DNA of 64,000 nt from Rhabditophanes sp. KR3021 (Eukaryota; Nematoda; Chromadorea; Rhabditida; Alloionematidae), in the NCBI GenBank assembly GCA_963281155.1, contig CAUJLY010000006.1, positions 10,478,001-10,542,000 on the forward strand. Direction: 5' to 3'. The position numbers were made by a program, and so were the translations under genes. A model generated the notes under the pieces. The model did no database searches, was not told where the DNA came from, and saw only the letters and a list, made by a program, of their open reading frames with translations. Every line of letters begins with the position of its first letter. The first letter of the stretch is position 1. Positions 24,096 to 36,133 of this stretch are shown piece after piece.

Positions 24096-26592
24096 CTAGT
24101 CATCATTGATAACTTGAGATGTGCGAGATATTTTTTTGTGGTGTGAGTCACCTTTGTCTGGCAATTCTCTTTCTAGGGAATGTTGAAAACTATTACATTT
24201 TTTAGTTTTTAATGTTTTGATACTTTTTAGGGATTCTTTGTCAAACATTTCGCTTATTGCAATTAGTTCTTTTTTGATTTTTAATGCTGAGTGCCGAAAA
24301 TGGGGTTGTTGTGTCCAACTGCCTCTCATGATTGCGACATATTTGGGCCAAATTATACTTGAGCTGATATTCCAATTAGGGTTTATGTCAGGTCTTATTT
24401 GTTTTAAACAGATTATACCATACATATCATCAAAGGAAGGATCTGAAGGAACCATTCCTTGATAAGGGAGTGTATATGGGTACGAAGTTATGGTTGTTTT
24501 CTTTAAAAAGTTATGGTCGTTTTGTTTTTCTACACATTTGTATGACTCAGTATGTTTAAGTAAGGGTTCAGCACATGAATAATTGCTTGAAGCACCGCTT
24601 TCCTGGTTTGAAGTACCGTCACCACTGCTTTCAAATTCACTGTTGGAAGAGGTATGGTTGTGAATAATGGTTTCTGGAATGTATTGTTTTGCTAAAGAAT
24701 GGTGACAGGAATGGTTAACATCCCCCATACTTCCAATACCACTGCTGCTTTGAGTTTTATTTGAACTGTCAAAATGATTATGAATAAATTTACTGGAATG
24801 GGTGTTGTTAATTTGAAATTCAGTATCATTTATTTTCTGTCCGATCTCCCAAAGAACTAATGCAAAGGAATAGATGTCTGATTGTTTGAAGCTTTCGAAA
24901 TCATATTTATTTAAAGATTCCCTTAGTAATTCCGGCGCCATGTACCGTTTTGTACCAACTTTTATTTTGATGGTCGCTACGGTTTGGCTGATATATTCAT
25001 CATTTTTGATAGCCATCCCAAAATCAGCAATGCAACATACACCTTGCCTTTTTACAATGATATTTTTGGACTTGATGTCCCTATGGGCGATTTCTGGCTT
25101 GATACGACTTCCAGTTCCATGAATTGCTCTATGAAGGTGCTTCCAAACCACTAGCACTCGTCACAGCTAAATTCAAACCTTCCCGTATACAAATTCCATT
25201 ATCATTTTGTAAATAATCATATAAAGAACCTAGATCATGATAATCTGTTATCAAAAGCATCTTTGTTATTGAATCAACCGAACCAATATCAGCAGCAATG
25301 AATTCTAAACAAATATTAGAAACAACTTTATGGTCCACAAACAAAGCTATATAACTTACGAAGAATATTTTCATGGTTAAACATCTGCGTTAAATAAATT
25401 TCTTTTTCATTCTTCCACGAATCTTCAACTGTTGTGTAGAATGTTTTTACGGCAACGTAACTCCCCCGGTATTTAGCTCGATGGACTTCGCCGAATCTGC
25501 CTTTGCTTACTGATATATCCATTTCCAGGTCTAGGGCTATAGTTCTTTGGTTCAAACATGCTTGTTGGGAACCTGACCCACTAGAGTATTCTAAGTAATC
25601 ATTTGTAGGGACGATCAGCAAACTATTATCAACTACTACATTAGTATTCTTTGCGTCAAGGCAATTTAAATATAGGGGCGACGTTTTTCGGATGTCCGCG
25701 TTTCTTTGAGCTAAAAATAAGAATTGCATCAATTAACAAATAAAAAATGACTATATTACCTAAATAAATGGACTTCACGACTTTGGAAGCACCTCCTATG
25801 CAAACTACAACAAAAGAAAAAGCAATAAATATGGCGAGAGAAGTAACAAGCCATGCTCTGATCGGATGTTCATCAAAATCAAATAAAGCACCTAATATAT
25901 TGGGTGGGTTTATATCGATGAATTGCCTACGCAAAGGTGCCGGTGGCGTGATATTAAAGTTGCAATAAGAACCTTCATAACAACATACGATTGAAGTTGG
26001 GTTTGAATGAATGGCACGGTAAGCGTTGCACTGCAAGTAATGATGTTAACTTGTGTCGTTTGGTAACCTATAAAAACTTACTGTAAAATGGGATGCATCA
26101 CTGCCACTTTCAAGGGGAGCACAACCATACGAATGAACTGTATCAATATTTTGAGTCTCCGCATTAACATGTTCTGAGATGGAATGAAAACAGGCAGCAT
26201 TTCTGTGTTTGATGCAAAAGTCTTCCCCATCGCATAATTCTTCTGGATAATTACAATAACATTTGTCTGTGTCATCTTTGCCAATCTTTGGGCCGTGATT
26301 TAAATTCCAGTCGTTGACGACAGGTCCTTTGGGCAATTCAGCAATGTCTTTGTCAAAGTTTTTTTCGCCACTAGTTGACTTGGAGTAGGTAGGATTTGTT
26401 AACGCTATACAAAGAAGGTAAGTTAATAATGAAAAAGTCGTTTGCTTAGTAATTAAACTTACCAGACCAATCATTATCAAGTAAGTTATTTTTTTGGTGG
26501 GGAGGCAATAACGTAGCTACTCTGAGTAGTCCAAAGGCATGTGAAGGCAATAAAAGATTGGAAAAGACAAGAATAATATAAATCAAAAGCAT
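24096..26592 (-). CDS. TGF-beta superfamily type I receptor Ser/Thr kinase, with one apparent frameshift
   Basis: Single-pass receptor that phosphorylates R-Smads. Exons 26592-26463, 26404-26082, 26030-25760, 25710-25360, 25304-24096 (introns 58, 51, 49 and 55 nt). The start at 26592 gives a good signal peptide ([20 protein letters not shown]) and phase agreement. Order: activin-receptor ectodomain ([10 protein letters not shown] ... [11 protein letters not shown]), TM helix, short GS-like box SSGSGSQ followed by QRTIALDL, then kinase with [25 protein letters not shown] and GTKRYMAPE. The GS box and HRDIKSKN indicate type I rather than type II. Oddities: the first glycine-loop Gly is Ser; DFG replaces the usual DLG; about 120 Ser/Asn/His-rich residues are inserted between helices alphaF and alphaG; and one extra base at 25139-25147 shifts the frame just after TSASGL. 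About 760 residues if that base is disregarded. SMA-6 versus DAF-1 orthology is undecided. Confidence 0.9.
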
Positions 26593-28346
26593 TCGCAATT
26601 TGCTTAATTTTTTTTACATGCAAGTATAAAGTAAACGTGAATTTAATAGTTTCCTGAAAATAATCATAAAACTTTACCCGTCAATCTAGTTGATCTCAAT
26701 AAAAGAAGGTATTCAAAGATAGTATTAAAATATATCAACGACAGTATTGGCTAAATAAAGATTAATATTGAATTGAATAATATTGGGAATGCAAAATATA
26801 GAAATAAAAAGTTGACGACATCATGGAGCCACATTAACAGATACATCCATTTGTTTGTAAAATAGTACTTATATTGATGATGGCATCAAAAAAACCTTAT
26901 GACTGCCGATTTTTTCAAACAAAACATATTGTGACCGTATACTTGGGAAAAGTGAGTTTTATTTGAATAGATGAAGCATTGTGGCGACCGAAATTACTTT
27001 TTAATATGGCAAAAAGTTAATAATGGCTCCACAAAGTCCAGGAAGGCCAATTTAAAATCAAATAATGGGTCATTTAAATTTACGAGCTAGTTAGTGGGAC
27101 TATTTGACGCCAATGTAGGACTAATTTAAGGGAAAATTTAAAGAAAAGCAAGACTTTGTATGGGATCTTAAAAATACTTTTGTTGATTATTGTAATTGAT
27201 TGTAATATCAATAAAAAAGGAAATTTGCTTATCAAGTGAAATCATTTATAAAAGGTATTAGGGTAGACGTAACAATAATATTCAAAATGGGTGCTTAAGT
27301 GAAAGTCTTTTGATTATAAGAATGTAAATTCTAATCAGTCTTAAGATTAGTTGAATAAATTATTATTTTTTAATAAATAATCAGATACGTGATCTGGTAA
27401 AAAATCGACCACTACATATTATTTTATATTTTTCTAATTGATCTATTTACCGAAAGCTTTATAAATTTAATTGTTAAATGAAGCGAATATAAATTGAATG
27501 AATGATTGTTTTATAATTGCATTATTGAGAAAAAGAGATCAACTCAATTGTTTGAATAACTTTAAAAGTAAATGACATAAGTACAAATTTTTATTTAGAA
27601 TATGTAAATTTTGAAGTTACAAGTAAAAAATACAATTATAAGATGATAGAAGGGTAATGGTTGGATCGAATAAATTTGTTTAACATTGTATTGAAAATAA
27701 TGAAGTTTATGGAAAATATTATGTGATACATTATTTAAAGTCTGTTAAATTGGTAACAGTTTGTATAAACTTCAACTTTTGAAATGAATATATATTAAGT
27801 GGTGGTGATGAATGTTAGTATGGGGTAAATAAAGTTAGACAAAGCATGCTGATTAAAAGTTAAACTTTTGATAGATACAGTTTACTCAACTTTCGTACTT
27901 AAGTGATAACGTCTTTTCGCTTGATTGTAGCGAGAGAAGCACACAAACCTTAAGAAAATGGTAGGAAGTAAAAGATAAATGTCATTTAGAAAACAAAAAA
28001 TTTCGAACGTAGGTGCTGCTTACAACTTTTGTGTGTCATATTATTTAAAACTACAAGAAATGAAGAAATATTGAGCACTTATTTTTTATTCTTATTACCT
28101 TACGACATTTATGATTGTTGAAGTGATTTCTAAGATCTAAATTTGCACACGTACTCTTTAAATTACCGAATTTATAAATAACTTTTGCCCTTTAAGATGG
28201 ACGCAATGATTTACGGTTAAATAAATATATCATAAAAATCAAAATTCAAAGACAATGCCGCAAAGGCAAGTTTAGTTGTTTGAGAGAAAGTGTGTTAACT
28301 TATTTACAGCGGTAAAAGTCCAACGGTACATTTGTAATATAATATA
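26593..28346. other. AT-rich spacer
   Basis: About 1.75 kb upstream of the TGF-beta receptor and downstream of the CDC50 gene. All frames are densely stopped. No gene, RNA or repeat recognised. Confidence 0.6.
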
Positions 28347-29600
28347 TTAATTGGTGCAAGGTCGTTCGTTTATGCGACCCAAATCCGACATTGAGTGGCC
28401 ATACTTTTGGTGAATGAAGAAAAGTACCAGACCAGCAATTATGCATATAAAAGCGACAATTAAAAACGTAATTCCTAGAAAATAATTTTTACCACCAGCC
28501 CAGGAAGCAGTTGATATTATAAAGTATTTTTTTCCATGAAATGACGACACTGGATATTCTGTAAAAGACACTCGTTAACCAATTCTAGGAATTTGTTTGA
28601 CACTTACGGTTTTTAATTTCTAAAGTATATTGCCCGGCCGGAAGTCCATCAGCATACGCACCTCCTAAATTTCTGTTTAGAATTCTGTACAGCTTTTTAA
28701 AGTTTGGTAAAGCAGCTGTTCTCATCCACACAATGAAGTCAACATTTTGAAATCCACTGTTGTCGTCATTTGTTTGGTCTAGCATACACAAAGGAGTCTT
28801 CCAATTTGTTGGGTTTGCCGTATTTGCAAAAGCATTGCATAAAGTGGATCCATTCAAGTCGGGGTTTTTGAACTTATTGTTTTTATCAACTGCCCAAACA
28901 ACTCCTTCATAGGTAAAAGGTACCACCTTCAATGAGTTTGTTTCATGCAAGATGAAGCTATCATTGAACATCGAATTTGCGACTGCACCACAAGGAGCAA
29001 TTATCCTACCATTACTGTCTTTATCGTAAGGATCGCAATCTGATACTTTCTAAAAAAGGAATTTTAATAATCTTTTACGTTAATTCTTACATCTAATTCC
29101 CCCATTAACTGTTTATCATTTCTACTTTTGACGTATCGTCTGTGATTTTGATAATAGTTTTCTAAGTCATAGTAAAAGTACACATTTCCTGTCATTGTTT
29201 CGGGAATATCTATCACTAAATTACAGGGCGAGACACAGTCAGTGTACTCAATTTCATGTTGAATAACAGAGCTGGAAGCCGACAAAATAAAACCCCCCAG
29301 AGGAATGAATATGATTCCGATTGCGAATATAGCCGGAATCACCGAACTAGCAGTGGGAATAGGCTGCCAAGCTGACAGTTTTTGTTGTCTGAAAGCTGTT
29401 ACCTTAGGTCTGTTTACCTTTTTCTTACTGGAAGCTGATGACGCTTCTGTTTTTGCTGTATTGTCAGTAGAAGTAGAAGGAGCCTGAGAATTGTGCTCGG
29501 AATTAGTATCTGAGGGTGGCAAATAATTAACATTATTGGCATTAGGATTCAGATGATTGGTTCCTTCATTTTGAACTTGCATCTCGAAACTATTGGTCAT
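28347..29600 (-). CDS. CDC50/TMEM30 flippase beta-subunit
   Basis: Accessory subunit of P4-ATPase phospholipid flippases, needed for ER exit and activity. Exons 29600-29091, 29049-28608, 28558-28347 (introns 41 and 49 nt, phases 0 and 1), 387 residues. A Ser/Asn/Thr-rich cytosolic N-terminus of about 70 residues is longer than usual and ends in a basic patch (SKKKVNRPK). The typical [12 protein letters not shown] follows, then TM1 (about 88-115), IEYTDC, the luminal domain with paired Cys ([13 protein letters not shown], a family hallmark), [25 protein letters not shown] and TM2 near the C-terminus. ATG 29600 follows directly on an acceptor-like TTTTAGGTTT; an ATG 48 nt farther out would add a hydrophobic N-terminus that does not fit the family. 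Confidence 0.95.
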
Positions 29601-30792
29601 AAACCTAAAATATAGAATAAAGAAGTAAATTTGGTAAAGCAAAAACATAGATGTGACATGTCATTTTTGTAAAAAAGGTCTGTTATATAATAGCAAAGAA
29701 AGAAGCACTTTTATTCATTCGTTACTTTCAGTACGTAAACAAGGTAACCAGTACATATGTTGTGTATATCGCAAAGAAGTTGTATGGAAAGACGTTGACA
29801 TTACAAGACAACTTTGTATATAGAGTAGATAAAATGGGTGAGACGACTAAACAAAAATATAATAAAAGAAAGTAACTGTTCGTGTTAAATTGTGCTTAGT
29901 AATACCAAAGATGATTTTGATCAAGATTCACTCAATTCGTGTTACAAACTTTTTTGTATCGCCATTGTTACGAAAAGTCAACTTTGACACAAGTCCTTCC
30001 TCAATAAAGAAGCGTTTAAATCGAAATTTCCTGATATGATGGTGAATTTATTATTACACACGTAGCATATATCGTGGTCACCTCATTGATATGCAAGAAT
30101 ATTATGCGCTTACCAACGCAAGGCTTAGCAAATAGTAATCTATGTTATTAAATCAAATTCTCTAAAATGGGCATAAATGAGTAGGATATAATGTTATAAA
30201 TGTGTCGCTAAATTAAGATTTAAAGCATTAAACTTTGAGATAGTTGAAAAAAAACAATTTTCGCATTCATTCAATCTGTTACAACCATTACACTTATTAT
30301 AAAATATATGAAATTATGCGTTGTCATGAAAACTTTTAATATCTCATATAAATATTTTGTATTTTTACATTTGTCTCAAAGCCATTCCAATAAAGGTCAT
30401 TTATAATATTGTTAATGATGATTGAAATATATGCGTATATCCTAACATCTGAGATCATTTCTGATGACACATTCATATCTTTAAAGCAATTAAAATTTAT
30501 ATAACATTATACATTTTGAATGTTGACGTCAATACCGCAATTTTCGTTTCATTCTACAACTAGTTTACACTATTTGATCTTGCCTGTATTTATTGTTGGA
30601 AGCGATTTTGTTTATTGAATTGACAAGTCAATTTATTTTAGGTCTTGACTTCTTTGACATTGCAACTAGGATGTTTGATACATTACTTAATTGACAAATA
30701 ATTATAGAAACATTCGAATGTATCCTTCTTGATCTCGAAATCGCCTTACCACTGACCACGCAATCTACGTTTGATTTACAAATACATTGTAC
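29601..30792. other. AT-rich spacer
   Basis: About 1.2 kb between the divergent CDC50 (-) and orphan receptor (+) genes, so it must hold both promoters. No recognisable element beyond the splice-acceptor-like sequence next to the CDC50 start. Confidence 0.55.
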
Positions 30793-31801
<1,009 letters not shown>

Positions 31802-34800
31802 ATAATTAGGAAAGAAACACTTTGTTAAGAACTTAATACTAAAAATGTTGTAGCGGAACTAATTATAGAACATTTTTTAGTAGATTCTTTGAACTGTGTA
31901 ATTGTTTTTTACTTTTGCAAAATGTATATTACTTGTTAGTGGTAATTATTATTTTCACATATAATATTGTTTATAATTTAAATAATTTATTAAAAACACC
32001 TTTTCACTAAATATTCTTTATTATCATGTTTAAAGATTTTGGTAAACTTATAGATAAAGGTAATAGTTAATCAAACGTAGTAGTAACACACAATATGTTG
32101 TGTGTGTGAAAGAGCCAACTTTGTGAATATTTTGATGTTTTGGGGTTGAAAAGTTACGTTTATTCGGTATAGAGTGGTGTCTCATATTGGAAGAACAATA
32201 AGTTACTTTAAAATAAAAGCTACATAAGAGTCTAAATTTGTTAATTTTGTCTATACACTTACTTATGTTTATGATACAATAAAAATTATTAGCAAAATTT
32301 GTTATATTTGTTTACATTTATTAGAAGTAAAGCTTAATAATATTAGTCTTAAATGCGGGAAGCTTTTATTTATGATTTGTAAGTAATCAAACATCTTCTT
32401 TCATCGTAAACGCTTTTTCGTAAATTAGAATCTCAAAAATGTAGTAAATAATCCTGCTAAAATCACCTTTTTATCTTGACGTAGACGTAATTAAATTTGA
32501 GTTGATTGGTGGATGGGAAGTAAATGAAGTTGTGCCTAATTTGAAAGTTTCCCATTGAAGTTGAAGCGTGACCAAACTATTTTAGTTATAATGTACATTT
32601 TATAATCTCATGGTCTCTGTTTGTGCCTGTTGTTAAATTTTTTTATAATGTTTTACTGCCAGATTTTTGTTTCCTAATCCAAAGCAATGATATATGAATA
32701 TATTTCAATTTAAATGCCATAGTCCATTGATATTTTTGTTTGTATTAAAGTATATCCATTCACCAATATAATATTTCTTTTGTTCATTAAGTAAGTTACT
32801 GAATTTGCATTAGAAATGCTGTTTGTCTTTTGATATAATAGTACATAAGTATTGTAAAAATCGAAAGGTTCTGCTTATGGAATGCAATTTTTTACAAAAA
32901 TTCATGAAATATTAAATTTTAATTAATCAAAAATAATTAGCATAAAGAAATGATAATTATATGTACGTATTTAAAAAATTAAACTGTGTATTGGAAGTTC
33001 TTTTATATACCAAAAAAGTTCTGTCTCTATAATTATTTCTGACAAATAGATCCTTACTTTTTGTTAGCATAAGTTATGCAGTAAATAATAATAAAAATAA
33101 TGATTTTTAAGAAATATATTTAATTTTGTAAACTGATATATTGGAGTATTAGACATATTTAATTCCTACAAAAAATATTTACAACAAAAAGCTATATCCG
33201 ATTTTAGAAAATCAGCATATTTATACATTTTTATATTCATTATATAACTTGTTTTTCATTTCAAATGCCAACTTTTAATTCTTTTCCATTAACCTATCCT
33301 TGTAATATTTCCTAGATAAAATTAATTACAAGAATTATTGTTAGTTAGTTGTATTACACGATCTGTTATTTAACGACCATCATAATTGTTTACTTATTTA
33401 AAAACAACGTTATAAATATTCAAAACAATGAGCTAAAAGTTTATTCATGCACTGAGTATTTATTATATCTATTATATCCATTGTGTTTTGATGAGCGTGT
33501 TTGATATGAAACAAAAAAGATTAATTTTTAAAACAATGATATTAAAGAATTTAGAAAAAATAGATGAATTAAGTTGGATCTGTTTGCCTCATTAATTTCA
33601 TACTTTTTTACACTTCCATTAGAAAAAATTACATTCTGTTTTAGTGTAAAAACGTTTAAAGCATTACATCAAATCTCTATCCATTATTGTTGGCAGAAAT
33701 TGATAAATTCCTTTTCTTTACCTTATGCCATCATTTTAATATAGAAGGGTACTATTATATATATAATAAAGGAGGCTATATAATATTATTGGCTTCATCC
33801 TCAATCAAAAAGCATATACCCTATCGTTAAAATTTTCATACTCATAATTTAAAAGTGGTATGGCGAAATTACAAAATAAATTACACATGTCCATTTGCAA
33901 TTTATTATATAGACAAACCATTTCTCATGTAAACCAATCTTACTATCTTCAATTAATTTTACTTTTTAGGTTATATTAAAGTGATGTTATTTATTGTTAA
34001 AATAACGATGTACTGTTATCTTTTTTTATCAAAAATAGCTTCGTGCACTTAATTTGATGTTTACGGTACCATGTAAATAAATTTTGAGATTTATATATTT
34101 GAAACCATTAATTGTGGGTTCGGGAAAGCATTATATTTCTTTTTATGTACTGGTGAACCTTACATTTCAAAGGTTGAATATCATAAATCTAAGTATGATT
34201 GTTTTTGCGAGATGTGATAATAATGTGGGCAATTTTATCCTGAACTCATTATCATTATTCTCCACCTCTGGTATGCCTAAAAAGTAGTATATATAGGGAG
34301 TGTTTTATAAGTAAATGCAATAAAGGAAGTGCTTCTAGAAAATTATATTCATTGGCAATTGTCTTTAAATGATTTTATTTTGCGTAGTAGCAGTAAGATA
34401 TAATTCAATGGACATTTTAATCCTAGCAACTGCCCATAAATAGTACTTGATTTACCATAAAAAGTATTCCTTTATTTACAAAACCTCTATCTACATGCTC
34501 TAATTAAATGGAAAATTGGTTTTCTGTTGTAGGCTAAATTATTTTTTAACTTAAAAAAGGTTGCTTTAGTTATTTAAAAAGAATGAATAAATAATTATTC
34601 TTTTTCCTTACTATATTCATTTTGTTCATCATATCCATAATTGTGTGGGTCGAAGTAAAGGAGCACCGGTTATAAATCGTGCCAATTCTAAGGAATTTAC
34701 ATACCATCTTATCTGTGATGTCATTTAATATCATAAATTCCTTACGAAGTTCCATTTTCGAAAGTTAAGCGTATTGCAGAACTATTTCCATAGCCTTTTC

Positions 34801-34887
34801 ATTTCCGGTAATATATCTTATCCCTATTAGACAATATATTTGAAATCAAATGCATAAACTGATGTACTTTTTAGCTGATTTTTAGAT
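31802..34887. other. AT-rich gene-poor spacer
   Basis: About 3.1 kb. The few open frames (for example 34084-34287) have no coding-like composition and no splice partners. No RNA gene or clear repeat is visible. It borders the peptide GPCR and may hold its regulatory sequence. Confidence 0.55.
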
Positions 34888-36133
34888 ATGCCAGTAATCG
34901 GTCCTCCGCAAAGTGGTTACACATTTTTGGGCCATACGCCGGACCGAAAGCATGCTTTAAGTCCAATTGACAGTATGGAGCAGTGCGATCATGTTACCGG
35001 TGAAAATTATATATGCTTTAATGGGACGACTAATGTCAACCTTCGAAATACATATCCATCCATACAGGTAAACATCAAATGTTATATATGTATTATTTTG
35101 ATGTACTCTTTTGTAGGAAGTTGCACCCCGCCACTTGTTTTTAGTGTGTTTTTATTCGGCATGTTTTTTGATAGGAATATGTGGTAATTCTTCAATCATG
35201 ACAATAATTCACAATGTACTAACAAAAAGAGCAGGATCCCGATATGTTCATAAACAAAAGGATTACACTATTTTCTATATTGGATCGTTGTGTGTAGTTG
35301 ATTTTGTTATGCTTTTATCCTTGCCAACGTGTATTTCAGACATAGTTATTGGGTTTTGGATGTTCGGAACATGGATTTGCAAGCTTCACCACGTCTGCAG
35401 TTCATTGGGCAGAGTTGTTTCTACGTTTATCATTACTGCAATGAGTTTTGATCGCTACATTGCAGTCTGCCATCCATTGAAGTCTTCCTTCCGGTCTAAA
35501 AAATGTGTCATGGTTATAGTTTTCTCCGTATCTTCGATTGCTTTAATCTTGCTGTCTCCGTTGCTTGGATATGCAGAAAGTGTTGAAATCCTTCACAAAC
35601 AAACTGATAGATACGATCCTCAATTAGACGTTTACAATGTAACCAGAATTCGATTCTACAAATGCACTGACAATATGCCGCCCGAAGTTATCCTTTTCTT
35701 TACATTAAGCACATTCATCCTAGGCTATGCAATTCCCCTCATCTTAATAGTATTCTTTAATGTTCAAATTATAACTACGTTGCGCAAACATCAACAAACT
35801 TTGCCTTCCAGTGGAATCCCCATAACAAGAATATCCATCTATACAAGTTTAATTGCAGTAACGTACTTTGTATTTTGGACTCCTTATTGGTTATCAAACA
35901 TTTATAGCTTTATGAAATCCAACACCACCAACAATGGTCTAAGCGAAAGTCTTGTCTTTATATTATATTGTATTCATATGCTGCCATATATTGGATGTGC
36001 AAGTAATTGGATATTTTACGGCTTGTTGAATACTCAACTTCAGCAAAAAACGGACTCGGCACAAATTTCTCTGAGAGTTGATCGCAACACTGTCGCTGCT
36101 GAAAAATCAACTTTTTTTACCAGTAAATCATAA
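34888..36133 (+). CDS. Rhodopsin-class peptide receptor (somatostatin/allatostatin-C-like)
   Basis: Exons 34888-35067 and 35117-36133 (49-nt phase-0 intron), 398 residues. The extracellular N-terminus contains FNGTTNV (a glycosylation site); TM1 has GNSSIMTI. TM2 has SLCVVDFVMLLSLP (the L-x-x-x-D motif), there is a Cys at the top of TM3 (WICKLHH), and the TM3 end shows DRYIAVCHPL. TM6 carries FWTPYW. TM7 reads CASNWIFYGLLN, where NPxxY is altered: Pro is replaced by Trp. The pattern of DRYIAVCHP, WTPYW and a CASNW-type TM7 suits neuropeptide receptors of the somatostatin/opioid/allatostatin-C branch, but the ligand cannot be read. The basic ICL1 and Ser/Thr-rich tail are ordinary. It stands alone in an AT-rich gene-poor area. 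Confidence 0.86.

Noticed and set aside
26046..26474. Alternative start of the TGF-beta receptor at ATG 26474 with its own signal-peptide-like N-terminus
   Set aside because: Reading through 26405-26462 treats a good GT-AG intron as coding. The upstream ATG 26592 gives a cleaner signal peptide and exact phase across the intron.
29601..29648. Upstream ATG 29648 extending the CDC50 protein by 16 hydrophobic residues
   Set aside because: The extension crosses a TTTTAG acceptor-like site and would put a hydrophobic segment before the cytosolic N-terminus, unlike the family.
34084..34287. 67-codon ORF in the spacer before the peptide receptor
   Set aside because: Composition matches random AT-rich sequence, with no domain, signal peptide or splice partner.
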